From Plasmodium relictum (Eukaryota > Apicomplexa > Aconoidasida > Haemosporida > Plasmodiidae): a stretch of 64,000 bases of DNA. The stretch is taken from positions 186,001 through 250,000 of the forward strand of contig NC_041680.1 of the NCBI RefSeq assembly GCF_900005765.1, in the 5' to 3' direction. Shown here one piece after another: positions 25,001 to 36,198 of the stretch. Both the position numbers and the translations under genes were made by a program. How positions within the stretch are numbered: position 1 is the stretch's first letter; every line of letters starts with the position of its first letter. The notes under the pieces are model-generated. The model ran no database searches and was not told where the DNA came from. It saw only the letters and a program-made list of their open reading frames with translations.

Positions 25001-25926
25001 TTAGATCTTTTCAAAAGAGATCTTCTTCTATTAGTTGTTTCAGAAAAAGATCTTATTAGTTGCTTATACGTTTTTTTTTTTTCAGATTTATTATTACCAG
25101 AAGAGAACAATTCCTGTTTTTTTTTTTTATTTTTTTCATTTTTACTTTTTTTTTTTTTCATTATTTCATTTCGTAAAAAAACATCAGCTACTTTTGTATG
25201 TATACCTAATAAATTTAAAAATTCATTACATTTCATAGCTCTTTTATAGCACTCCAAATTCATTCTAAAAGTCCCATCTTCACATAAAATACTTAATGAT
25301 TTAAAAATATACTTAATTTGACTGGTTATTATTTCTTCTTTAGTTCCCAATAATTTTTTTTTAATATCATTTATACTTAAAACAATTTTCTCAAAATCTT
25401 CGTAAGTAATATAATTTGTATAATCACTTTTTTTTTTTTTTTCTTCTTCTTTCTCCTTATCATTGTTGTTATTGTATATTGTTTTATCATCATTACCTAC
25501 ATTATTCTGATCATTTTTTTTTTCATTATTTAAATTATTTTCATTAATATTATTGGAATTCAAACTATTATTATTATTACTAAATCCTGAGTGTACTATT
25601 CTGTAAGATAATTTCAATTTGTCTTTTTTACTTCCTTTTAACATAGTATTAATAGCAACGCAAAATTCATAAAAATCTAGATAATTATCATTATTTAAAT
25701 CAAAAGCTTTAAATATTGATTGATATAAATATGCATTTTTTATTGTACCAAGTATCCCTAGACTTTTTTCAAATTTGTCATAATTTAACTTTCCATTATT
25801 ACTAATAGAATTAAATCTTTTATAAATTATCATAATTTCATCATCACTTAAATTTGTATTTTCTTTTATTTTTTTTTTTATGTTCCATTCTAATACATTT
25901 CTTATATTTACATTTGTACATTTCAT
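20910..25926 (-). CDS. PIP5K: Phosphatidylinositol-4-phosphate 5-kinase with N-terminal EF-hand region
   Basis: Seven minus-strand exons: 22270..25926, 22039..22171, 21551..21948, 21381..21460, 21210..21248, 21071..21120 and 20910..20947, total 1,464 residues. All junctions keep phase, and they rebuild the kinase C-lobe (KKKFEHTFRTL, then AYAKRFVTFIENHME, stop). The N terminus is a calcium-sensor-like domain with one canonical EF-hand loop, DLNNDNYLDFYE (residues 76-87), and degenerate ones nearby. A Lys/Asn-rich linker of roughly 800 residues follows. The kinase has a G-loop SEGKSGSLFYF, the ATP lysine in YIIKT, the IKG motif YDIKGS, LDYSLL where most members have DFSLL, and FGIIDIF. It should make PI(4,5)P2 at membranes. 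The EF-hand/PIP5K fusion is known from P. falciparum, where the kinase is reported to be ARF-activated. Confidence 0.93.
21977..22022. repeat. (TA)n microsatellite in a PIP5K intron
   Basis: About 22 TA units fill half of the 90-nt intron (21949-22038) between PIP5K exons 2 and 3. The intron keeps GTATAA and TTTTTAG borders on the minus strand. The run produces a false readthrough frame of Tyr/Ile repeats. Confidence 0.85.
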
Positions 25927-27290
25927 TTGTTTTGATAATTAAATGTTACAAAAAAAAAAAAAAAAAAATTAAAATATAAAATGAAATGATTAAAAGAACA
26001 GAATAAAAATTAATAAAACATATATATATATATATATTTTTTCATAATTTAAAAAAATAATTAAAAATTAATTAAACAAGAGAATAAAAAGTATGAAAAA
26101 AAAGCTACATTAAAAAAAAAAAAAAATATCATTGGAGATAAAAAAAAATTACATAATATGTGTTTCTACTTAAATTTTTTTTTTTTAATTTTATTGAATA
26201 AATAAAATATATATATATATATATAGAATAGGAATAATAAAAATATAAATAATAATAATACCTAAATTGGAAAAGTATTAAAATATGTATATTCATATAT
26301 ATGCTTGAAAAAAATATATTATACATATATATAAATTATAAATATGTATTGGTGGAATATATTTAAAAAAAAAATAATTCTAAAAATATTTAAAGTTATA
26401 TGTGTGTAAAAAGATAAACAAATAAAATATTAGATTACACGTAATTTTAACAAAGAGAAATTGAAAAATAAAGATATAAAAAAGTTAATATTTTATGACA
26501 AGAGTTACAAGAGGAATTAATAAAATTAAAAAAAACGTGTTTCAAATAATTTTATAATAAATACGAATTTTTTTACAAGAATATTCTTATTTACTTCAAA
26601 TTTATATGAGTAAATTTTAAAACAAAGAATATTTTATGAAACAAAAATATGTAATTAAAAAAAAAAAAAAAGAAATTTATATTTATGTATATATATATAT
26701 ATATAAATACTAACATAATATATTAAAAAGAAGGAAAAATATTTTTAGTAAGTGATATTTAATAAAAGAATAAAAAGAAATATTGTAAAAAATTTCTCCT
26801 TTTATAATTTACATATTTTTGTTTTTTCAGTACTTTAGTTTTTTTTTATTTCTTTATTCTTCTTGTGTGAAAAGAAAAAACTAAAACTTTTTAAAAGGTA
26901 AATAATTTTAATAAAAATATTATCTCCAAATATCTCTAAGATATAATTTAACCAAAATAAAAATAAAAAAAGATTAAATAAAATATCGTATATATATTCT
27001 TATCAAGGTTTTCTATTTTGTTGATAGATAAAAATAAAAATGTTTTAACATTTATTTAGAAAAGAAAAGAAAAGCATGCAATGTTTTTTTCTATAAAATA
27101 AATTAGTCTAAATATAATTAAAGTTATTCAAATTTAAATAAAATAAAAAAGGAAAAAAAAAAAAATGAAATAAAATTCCCTTTTATTAATTTAAGAAAGG
27201 AAAAACTTGAAAATATAATGTAACTTCTAAGTATATTTCTTCAAAAATACATAAAAAAAAAAAAAAAAAAAAAATCAAATAGACATATTA
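25927..27290. other. Intergenic region (PIP5K upstream, bromodomain gene downstream)
   Basis: About 1.36 kb with the PIP5K promoter and the bromodomain gene 3' UTR. It contains (TA)n runs and A-rich tracts. The minus-strand open frame 26129-26326 is Tyr/Ile/Phe low complexity and is not called. Confidence 0.6.
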
Positions 27291-30200
27291 TTATAACAAC
27301 TTTTTCTTTAAAATACTAATGGTAGTGATGTTTGTTTTCTTATCTATATCTAACCTTAGCAATATATCTATTTCCTGAAGTGCAAATAAAAAATATAAAA
27401 AATGATTGAAAGACATTGTAGTAACAATATCTAAATATATGTACATATAAATAATATAGTATAAAACTAGAAAAAAGTAACATTTTAAAATAAAAATATA
27501 AAAAAAAATTTATTATGAAATTTTTTTTATTTACCTTAATATATATCCTAATTTGCGATAAAAGAAAAGAAATTTCATTTGCAGCATCATATAATCTTAA
27601 AGAATTTGACGTACCATAATCTGAATTTAAGTTTTTAAAACATTTTTCTAAAAATTGAATTAGTGTATCATCAGCATTTGGAGAATAGTTACTTAAGTAA
27701 AATTTTATATCACTATTTTGTCTACACTTATTCATTAAATGGATTTTTAAAAATTCAAAATATCTTTCTTGTGATAAAAAAATATTCTTTCTTTGTATTT
27801 TTATAAATAAATCTAACTTAAAACGAGATCTTATGAAAAAAAAAAAATTATCATCAAAATAATGATTATAAAAGTATGTATTACTCACAGGGAAAAATGA
27901 AGTATCTACAAATTTTGTATACTCCATTTCTAAATTTAAAAGCAACGTTTTTTCTATTATTTGATTTTTTAAAAAAAATTCTTCTTTTAATTTTTTATTT
28001 TTTTCAAATAATATATTAAAATTAAAAAAATTTTTATTACTTATATTAAATAAAACGGAATCATCACTATTTTTTATATGGTTATAAGCATCTTTATTAT
28101 TATCCTTTGTTTCTACATTATTAGAATTATTTAAATCTAATTTATTAATTTCTGAACAATTTATTTCTGTAATATTTTTGCATTTCTTTACATTGTTCAA
28201 GGTGTCATTTGTATTTTCTTCATGAATTTTTCTTTTGTTACAAAATTGGCTTTTTTCTTTTTTGTAATTTAAATTTTTAAATTCATTTAATTCTATGAAT
28301 GAATCACTGCATAAACTATGACTGTTAATATTATAATTATTGGTACTGGTGCTATTTATATAATTATTATTTATTACTTGATCATTTATATTAAAAGCAA
28401 AATTTTGTTTAGTATTTATTTTTTCTAAATCATTTAACGAATCTTTTTCTTGTATTGTTTTTTCATGAGGAATGCTATGCTCGCTTGAGGATTCTTCATA
28501 ATCATCCTGGAATTCTTTGCATATAATTTTATTTATCTCTTTTTTTTTTAAATTGAAATAAATTTTTTTGTTATTTAGAAAAAGTTTTTTTTCATTTTTT
28601 ACATTATTATGTGCACTCGATGATATGTCATCATTTTCATCTTTATTATTATATTTAGAGGAATAAATGTTACAAGTTTCTTCAGATTTTTTATTTAAAC
28701 AATTACTATTATTATTATTATTAATTTCATCCAATTTATTATTATGTTGTGTAAAAGATACATTTTCATTAATAATTTTTCCTTCTGCGTTTTCATTTCT
28801 TTCTTCATTTTCGCGATTCAAAACGGGTATTATAGATGTTTCATCATGAATACAATTTTCTACATTATTTGAATCATTTCCTAAAGTTTCACTTTTTAAT
28901 ATATCTTTTATGTTTTCTTCCTTTAAGTTTTCATCAAGAAATTCATCTAGATTTTTGAAAATATTTTTGTAATAAAAACAATCAGTTATGAATACATTTT
29001 TATCACATCTTATCATACAACTTTTTTTATTATCTAAATAATTATCAAAAACGTTTTCTTCAAAAAAAACAATATTTTTTTTCTTTTTTTTTTTTTCTTT
29101 AAATATTTTAGTTAAAAGGTTATTTTGTTTTCCTTTTAATTTAATTCCACATGTTTGTTCTATTTTTGAATCTCTTAAAATAATTTTAATTTTATTATTT
29201 TCTTGTTTTCCTCCTATATCTTTCTTATTTATAATTTCTTCTTCATCGGCATTTTTTGTAATTTTTTCTTCTTTTTTTAAATTTAAAATGTTTTGATATT
29301 CTTCTTTAAATATATAAAACAATAAATTGTTTTTGTTTAATTTTTTATAATCTTTTAAGTTGATATCATTTAAATCTACTTTCGATTTACTTTTTTCATT
29401 TAATTCTTTTATCTTAAAATTTCTTAATTTACAAAAATCGCTCAATTTTATATTATTACTAATAAGATAATCTATCCACATTGCATAAATACTGCTATAT
29501 TTTTTTTTTTTTTTTGTAATCTTTTTGAAAAATTCTAAATAATAAGATAAATTAAAAACATTATTATTCAAATCACAATAATTATTAAATATTTTCTCCT
29601 TCCACTTATTCCACAGGTTATCAAATTTTTCGTCACTACTTTTTGCTGCATCAATTATATATTGATTTTCTGATATTCCAGGATTAAAATCAAGACAATT
29701 TTTATAAATTAATTTCATGTCCGAATAAAAATCAATAGGTCTTTTATATATACCATCATACAAATTTTTTGAAATAGTTGTGTAATCCATTGGCTTTTTT
29801 ATTTTCATTTTATATTCTTCTTTTATGTTATCACTAATACTTTTATCTTCTAAAACCGGAATTTTAAAATAAAAAGAATTAGAATCATTTTTTAAAAGCT
29901 TTAATATATTATCTCTTAGTATTTTTTCCCATTGGTTTAAAATTCTTTTGATTTCAGTTTTTCCTGTTTTATCATTATTCAAACTGTCTTTTTTTTCTTC
30001 CTTTAAATTTTCATTTTCATTTTCATTTTTTTTTTCTATTGTTTTCTCATTTTTTTCAGAATTCATACTTTCATTTATTTCTATTTCCTTTAGTTTATTT
30101 AATTCTTTATTAACTATATCTGTTTTTTTGTTCTTGTTTTCTTTAACTACACTTTTGGTAATTTTTGTGTTTTCTTTTTTTTTATTATTTATGTCATCTT

Positions 30201-32460
30201 TAAGTATTTCTTTATTTTCTTCATTGATTTTTTTTTTATTATTGTTTTTCTCATTGTATGTTAAATTATTGTTTATTTCATAATTCATTTCATTTTTATT
30301 GGTTTCATTAAAATTTTCCTTTTTAATTTCATTATCAATTTTAATATTGCATAAATTTGAGTTTATGCTTAGAGAAAAATCCATTTCTTTATTATTTTCC
30401 TTACAAAGTGTTATTTTTTCAATATTTGAAGTACTTTTTTTAAGAGGAGATGATTTTTCATTTTTATTTATTTCTTTTTTAATTACTCTTTTCACTTCAC
30501 TTTCTTTTTTTTTTGATGAAATATTTTGTTTCGTTCTATTATTTTTTACAATTTTCTCATTGCTATTGACTTTATTTTTATTTTCTTTTTTTTCATCTTT
30601 ATTTACACTTATTAAAACTTTAGAAAAATACTTTTCTTCTTCATTATTGTACTGCTTCTGGGAAGTAATAAACTTTTTCGCATCTTTCGTTCCTCGTATA
30701 GATATTAACATTTTATAAAATTCATTTTCATAATCTTTTAAAGCATTAGTTCTTAAATTAAAAAGGTTCATTTGTTCTTCCTCATTATCAGTAAATTCAA
30801 TAATTCTCTTGATATTATTAAAAATTGAAAACATATCATCATTAAATTCATACTCGTTTTTATAAAAATTGTAGTGTAGTTTATTATATATTATGTCTAT
30901 ATTTATATTTTGTGAAAAATTGTTAGTTTTTAATTCTCCAACATTTTCATTTTCCTTATTATTATTATTATTATTATCTTCATTTTCACCATTTTTAACA
31001 TTATTATTTTTTTCATTTTCTATATTTAATTTTTTGTTTTCTTCTTTGTTTTCAAAGCATATACTAGTATAATCATCTGAGTTATTAAACATTTGAAAAA
31101 TCTGTTTCTTTTTCATATTATCTAATATTTGAGATAATCTTCTTTTAATACTTCTGTTTAAAAAAGATTCATATCCCTTACTTTCTTTTGCGTTTTCATT
31201 TGTTAAATTTTTTTTTTCATTCTGGTTATTTTTTAATTTGTTTTTATTATTAAATTCTTCTATATTTGTATTTCTACTAACATTTATGTTATTATTTACT
31301 TCATTTTCGTATTTAAATTCGATCATCTTATCCAATGATAATTGATTTTCTTTAATAGTTATTGTTTCATCTTTTTCATTTATATTACATATATCATTTT
31401 TCTTAGTCATATGAATCATTTCATCATGCTTATTTAAATTACTTGTCCCATCCCAAATTATGTTAGTTACTTCGTCTTTTTTATATAATTCATTTAATTT
31501 ATCTTTTCTTTTATTCAAATCATCTGTTTCGTTATTTTCTTGATAGTAATCATTAATTTCATTTTTTTTATATGATTCTTCTATATCTTCTTTTTTATCT
31601 GAAATTTCCATTTCTTCTTCTATTTTAAGAAGTTTATTTGATTCTCTTTTGCTATCAGTGAACTCTCTGTTATTAATTATATCCACACAATCATTTTTAT
31701 TATTATAATCAATATTTTTTTTTTTTGTCATACTACAGGAATTTTTTCCTCTTATAGAATTTTCTAAAATGTTCTTTTTGTGCATACTTCCATTTGCATA
31801 AATTTCGGTATCTTTTTTTTTTTTATTCTTAGAAATTTCAATTTCATTCTTTTTTTTACTTATACTATTATTATCTAATTCTTTTTCTTTTTTTCTCTTT
31901 TCATGTGTCTCTTCATTTTCATTTCTTTTTGTGATATGTTCGTTATTTTTTTCTTGATTATTATTATTAATATCTAAATTTGCAAAATCATGTGATTTCT
32001 TTATTTGATTAATTCTCTTTTTTGATTTGAAATCTTCTTTTTCTCTTGACTTCTTTTTTTTGTACATTTCTGAATCTTCAAATGATTCATTTTTAACAGA
32101 AATATTAGATTTATTATTTTTTTTATTTTTATCATTATTGTTATTGTTTTTACTTTTATTATCTTTTATAATATTGCTTGGATAATTTATTCCGTCATCA
32201 TTTTTATTTTTTTCTTCATTTTTTGATTTTTCATTATTTTCAATTTTTTCATTACTTATTGTATTTACATTTATTTTCATGTGCTTTTCTTCTTTTTTAT
32301 CTTTTTTTTTATTTGTTCTTTCTATCAAGCCTGATTCGATTATATTCTCATTCGAACTTTCATTACTTGTTTTTATTTCATCATTTTTTTCATTTATTTT
32401 ATTTTCTTCTAAATCTTTCAGTTTTGTTATCTTTTCTCTAAATTTTCTTCTTGTTTCCAT
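27291..32460 (-). CDS. Large bromodomain-containing protein (Plasmodium BDP type)
   Basis: Two minus-strand exons: 27535..32460 and 27291..27374, total 1,669 residues, joined in phase 0 (RIYIK then EIDILLRLD). The first 830 residues are charged, Asn/Lys/Glu-rich and probably disordered. One bromodomain follows at about residues 840-960. It runs from a helix ILNQWEKILRDNILKLL through the FYFKIPV ZA loop and KKPMDYTTISKNL to YKNCLDFNP, in which the acetyl-lysine-binding Asn is expected. A second charged linker leads to a C-terminal helical region of about 160 residues (YFEFLKIHLMNKCRQ, LRLYDAANEISFLL) that looks folded but that I cannot assign. The protein likely reads acetylated histones in the nucleus. 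Synteny suggests the Plasmodium BDP family member next to PIP5K. Transcription and chromatin genes surround it. Confidence 0.85.
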
Positions 32461-32985
32461 TAAAAAAAAAAATAAAAATAAAAAATTAAATTAAGAATAT
32501 TTAAAAGTAATCTATATACACATTTGTTCAAACTATATTTTTATTTTTTTGCTTAAGGAAAAATTGTTTATTTCTAATAAATCAATTTTTTTGTATAATA
32601 ACAAATTTACATGTATAGGTATTAACAACAAAAATGTTCAAAATTTTATTTTTATTTTAATCACAGATTTATCTTAATTGAATTATGATTTTAAAAAATA
32701 TATAAAGTTAAAAAGTTAAGAATGCATATGAATTAAAAGATATTGATATAATTACAAAAAAAAAAGGAAAATATTAAGAAAATTTATATATATGCTAAAA
32801 AAAGCAACAAAAAATAAATATTAGAAAAAATTAAATCATATTAAGATTTGAGTAATTATTTATGTTAATTATATTTACTAAATATTTATTCGTTACAACA
32901 TTTAAGTACATTTAAAAATACATATATATATATGAATTTTATTTATTGCATTTTTATTATTTTTTTGTATTATTTAATGTACTAT

Positions 32986-33050
32986 ATTTTATTTTATTTT
33001 ATTTTATTTTATTTTATTTTATTTTATTTTATTTTATTTTATTTTATTTT
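32986..33050. repeat. (ATTTT)13 pentamer microsatellite
   Basis: Thirteen perfect ATTTT units in a row lie in the divergent promoter region between the bromodomain gene and RPB9. Perfect copies suggest active slippage, so length is likely to vary between isolates. Confidence 0.95.
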
Positions 33051-33204
33051 ATTATTTTTTTTATTTATTTTAATAAAGATATTTTTATAGATATTTTTAA
33101 TATATTAGTATATTTTTTCACACTTTTTTTTTAACTTATTTATTTATTTTATTTTTAATTCATTTTGTAGAAATTTTTTTTTTTTTCTTTAAATTTCAAC
33201 ATTT

Positions 33205-33340
33205 ATATATAAATATATATAAATATATATAAATATATATAAATATAAATATATATAAATATATATAAATATATATAAATATATATAAATATATAAATAT
33301 ATATAAATATATAAATATATATAAATATATAAATATAGAT
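33205..33340. repeat. Decamer AAATATATAT tandem array directly upstream of RPB9
   Basis: About 12-14 copies of a 10-bp unit (AAATATATAT), with some 8-bp variants near the right end. The array ends about 20 bases before the RPB9 ATG at 33360. The 10-bp period equals one turn of DNA, so the AAA steps repeat on one face of the helix. The reverse strand reads as a false Tyr/Ile-repeat open frame. Confidence 0.9.
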
Positions 33341-33359
33341 ATATAATATTCTATCAAAG

Positions 33360-34560
33360 ATGGCTGAAGTTACTTTTTGTGAAGAATGCAATAATATTTT
33401 ATATGCTAGAAGTGATCGTAAAAATAAAAAGCTTATTTATGTATGTAGGAGTTGTGAATTTATTTCTCATAAACAAAATGAGGAGCACAATGTTGTAGCA
33501 AGAATTAATTACAATTATAATAGAAAGTAAGAAAAAAAAAAAAGAAAAAAAGAAAAAAAAGTAACACTACATAGAAAAAAACACAGAATAAATAAGAATG
33601 AAAAAGAAAGAATATTTATATTTCGAAAATTGTTCATATCCACAAAAAAAAATTATTGATAATATATTATATTTATTTTTTTAATTAAAAATTCTGTTAA
33701 AAAGAAGAATCATTATAAATATATATATATGAGCCAATTAATTTTTATTTTAAAAAATTTTAGATGTTTTATTTCTTTTCCTTTTTTTTTTTTTTTTTTT
33801 TTTGTATAAATATATGTTAAAATTTTATAAGCAGTCATATATTTTTCAAATAAATAATAATGTATGCACACATTGGTGCAAACACAATTAGAAATATAGA
33901 AATATAATTTATAAAAGAAAAAAAAAATAGAATAAAAAAGAAAAAAATTACTACACACAAAATTTAATTAAAGACAAATAGTATTCTGTTTTTATTAACA
34001 TATTTTATAAATTTATTTTTTTTTTTTTTACACTCTTTTTTGATAGGGAAGATATATATATACATCCAGAAACAAAAAATGATCCAGCATTGGGGAGAGT
34101 AAGAGATTGGAAATGCAAACAATGTGGGAACAATGAAGCAGTTTTTTTACAATTACCAGAAAAAATTAGTTATAATCCGATGGCTTTAATTTATGTTTGT
34201 ACAGATAAGAACTGTCATTATTGGGAGAAAGAAATACAACAAAAGAGTGATAACTTATATAAAAGTGATGAATCATCTGATTCTTCTGAAGGTAACGATT
34301 CTAAGATATCCATCAAAGAAGAAATAAGTGGAGATGTTATAGATGGAGAAAGAAAAAATAACGGAAATAACGGTACTATTAAGAAAAATAGAAGAAAATT
34401 GAAAAAAAAAAAAGATGAAGAGGAGGAAGAAGAGGATCAATTAAAGCAAGAGTTATATAAAATATTAAATATAAATGAAAAAGAATATAATGAGGAAATG
34501 AAATTAAAAAATGAAAATTTATATGATTTAAATATAGAAGAATATTTTTGCGAAGAATAG
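33360..34560 (+). CDS. RPB9: DNA-directed RNA polymerase II subunit RPB9
   Basis: Two exons, 33360..33526 and 34047..34560, joined in phase 2 (AGA AA, then G), total 226 residues. Zinc ribbon 1: FCEECNNILY and YVCRSC. Zinc ribbon 2: WKCKQCGNNEAVFLQ and CTDKNCHYW, in which the second cysteine pair is spaced CX4C. These match RPB9/TFIIS-like ribbons. RPB9 sits on the Pol II lobe and affects start-site choice and fidelity. The family is usually about 120 residues, so the C-terminal ~110 residues are extra. They contain Ser/Asp-rich, poly-Lys and EEEEEEDQ stretches and end in a short conserved-looking LNINEKEYNEEMKLKNENLYDL helix. The ATG at 33360 is the only one fitting ribbon 1. An intronic minus-strand frame (33713-33958) is not a gene. 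Confidence 0.9.
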
Positions 34561-34826
34561 AAAAAAAAAAAAAAGAAAGAAAAAATAATTATATATAAAA
34601 ATATGAGTTATTTTTTATACTTTTTTCAATAATAACCTTCTCACTTATTTTATTGTTTTTGTGAATAATCATGTCATTCTTAGTTTGATATTGATTAGTA
34701 TTTGTATTAACCGATTTTTTAACAAATTTCATCATTTTGTCTTCTTTTTCATTTTCATTTTTTCATACAAATACAATATATATATTTTTATTAAGTTTTT
34801 TACTTTTCCAGTTTTAGATTTTCTTT

Positions 34827-34857
<31 letters not shown>

Positions 34858-35258
34858 TTTTTTGTTTAAGCATAAAATTTTATAAAATTAAAAAAAAATA
34901 ATAATAGTTAAAATACATTACAATAATTTTATTTATTACAATTATTATTAACGGTGCAGATATTTTTTTCTCTTTTTTTATATTTCCTTTAATGTATATA
35001 TCCTAAAAAATTATACTATTTTATTCTTTTTCTTTATGTTTTTTTCATAATTCAATAAGTAAATGAAAACTATTTATTTATATATATTTTTCTTCATTAA
35101 ATACACTATATTTTTCTATATTATTAAAATATTTTTAATTATTAATACAGTTTTTAATTTTTTTTTTTTATGTCTATTCCATTTTTGATTCATTTACATA
35201 TATTTACATATTCTCTTCTATTTCTTCGCTTATTAGATATATAAATTAAAAAAAACAT
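34561..35258. other. Convergent intergenic region
   Basis: 3' UTRs of RPB9 (+) and the Erv oxidase (-). AT-rich; the open frame at 34661-34855 (Phe/Ile/Tyr-rich) has no coding character. Confidence 0.6.
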
Positions 35259-35672
35259 TTAATTTTTTGTTTTATACTTATCGATTATATTTTGAATATT
35301 ATCGCATGGATATATATCCTTTCCTATTTCTTCATTTATCATATTATGTAAATTAAAAATAAATGTTGAGTAACTAACTTTATTTTCACAATTTAGTTGG
35401 TATTTTTTTAAAAGGTGTAAAAGATCAAGCTTACAAATATGACATGGATATAAATTTGAGAAGGCATAAAAAAACTTCGTATGTTTTAATTTTTCTTCTT
35501 CTGTTGGTTTATCAGGGTAATTTGCTGATATGGTATGTAAAATTAGCCAAGATGCTCTACCTATTTCTGCTCTATCTGGTGGATATATAGTTTTTTTTGT
35601 ATTCTTATTTTCGAAAAATTTTATTTTTTCTCTATCTTTACACGAATTTTCATAACATTTTTCAATATCCAT
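35259..35672 (-). CDS. ERV1: Erv/ALR-type FAD-linked sulfhydryl oxidase
   Basis: Single minus-strand exon, 137 residues. The Erv fold is recognisable: GRASWLILHTISANYPDKPT (FAD-binding helix with W and H), the active CxxC as YPCHIC (C77, C80), and FNLHNMINEEIGK, which matches the HN-x-VN FAD motif. Erv1 receives electrons from Mia40-type import in the mitochondrial intermembrane space. Plasmodium lacks obvious Mia40, so the partner is uncertain. Cysteines differ from yeast Erv1. The residue in the usual WxC position before HN is Phe. Other cysteines are C6 and C11 near the start, C95 and C123. No N-terminal CxxC shuttle is present. The ATG at 35672 gives MDIEKCYEN. A short extra 3' exon cannot be excluded, because some protist Erv proteins carry a C-terminal cysteine domain. 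Confidence 0.82.
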   Translation of the reverse strand: MDIEKCYENSCKDREKIKFFENKNTKKTIYPPDRAEIGRASWLILHTISANYPDKPTEEEKLKHTKFFYAFSNLYPCHICKLDLLHLLKKYQLNCENKVSYSTFIFNLHNMINEEIGKDIYPCDNIQNIIDKYKTKN

Positions 35673-36198
35673 TTTTTCTCATTAAGAAAGAATTCCATAT
35701 AGATTTTTTTCTAATATATATATGTTTTAAAAATATTATATATTTTTCTTAGATTTAATTAAACATTTTTACATTTAGTTTTTCCATTTTATTTTTTTTC
35801 TTTTCTTTTCTTTTCATTTAATTTTAATTTTATTTTATTTTTTTTCTCTTTTATATGATAATTAAAACAAAAAAAAAAAAAAAAATTAACTCATAAAGCA
35901 CAACAATAAAAAAAAAAACTTTTATATTTATATATATAGTAAATTTTAAAAAAAAAATTTTTTTTTAAATTAAATCTTTTACGATAAATTATTTTTGATA
36001 AATACTATTTCTTTTTCAGATTATGAATTCTATAAAGTTATTATCTTTATCGTAAAAAGTGTAGTTTAAAAAAAAAAAAAAAAAAAATCTATGATAAATA
36101 TAATGTTAGAAGTTGAATTTATTACAACTATTTTTTTTTGAAAAATTTTATCTTAAGTTGTAGATAATATATATTCAATTATATATATTTATGTATGA
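35673..36198. other. Divergent intergenic region
   Basis: A 0.5-kb shared upstream region of the Erv oxidase (-) and the SelB-like factor (+). A-rich and T-rich tracts alternate; no specific site recognised. Confidence 0.6.

Larger units (their letters stand above)
32461..33359. other. Divergent intergenic region with two tandem repeats
   Basis: Separates the bromodomain gene start (-) from the RPB9 start (+), so it should carry both promoters in 0.9 kb. Half of it is taken up by an (ATTTT)n block and a decamer AT array, listed separately. Confidence 0.7.

Noticed and set aside
33203..33391. Minus-strand frame made of Tyr-Ile repeats
   Set aside because: Produced by the decamer AT array; not coding.
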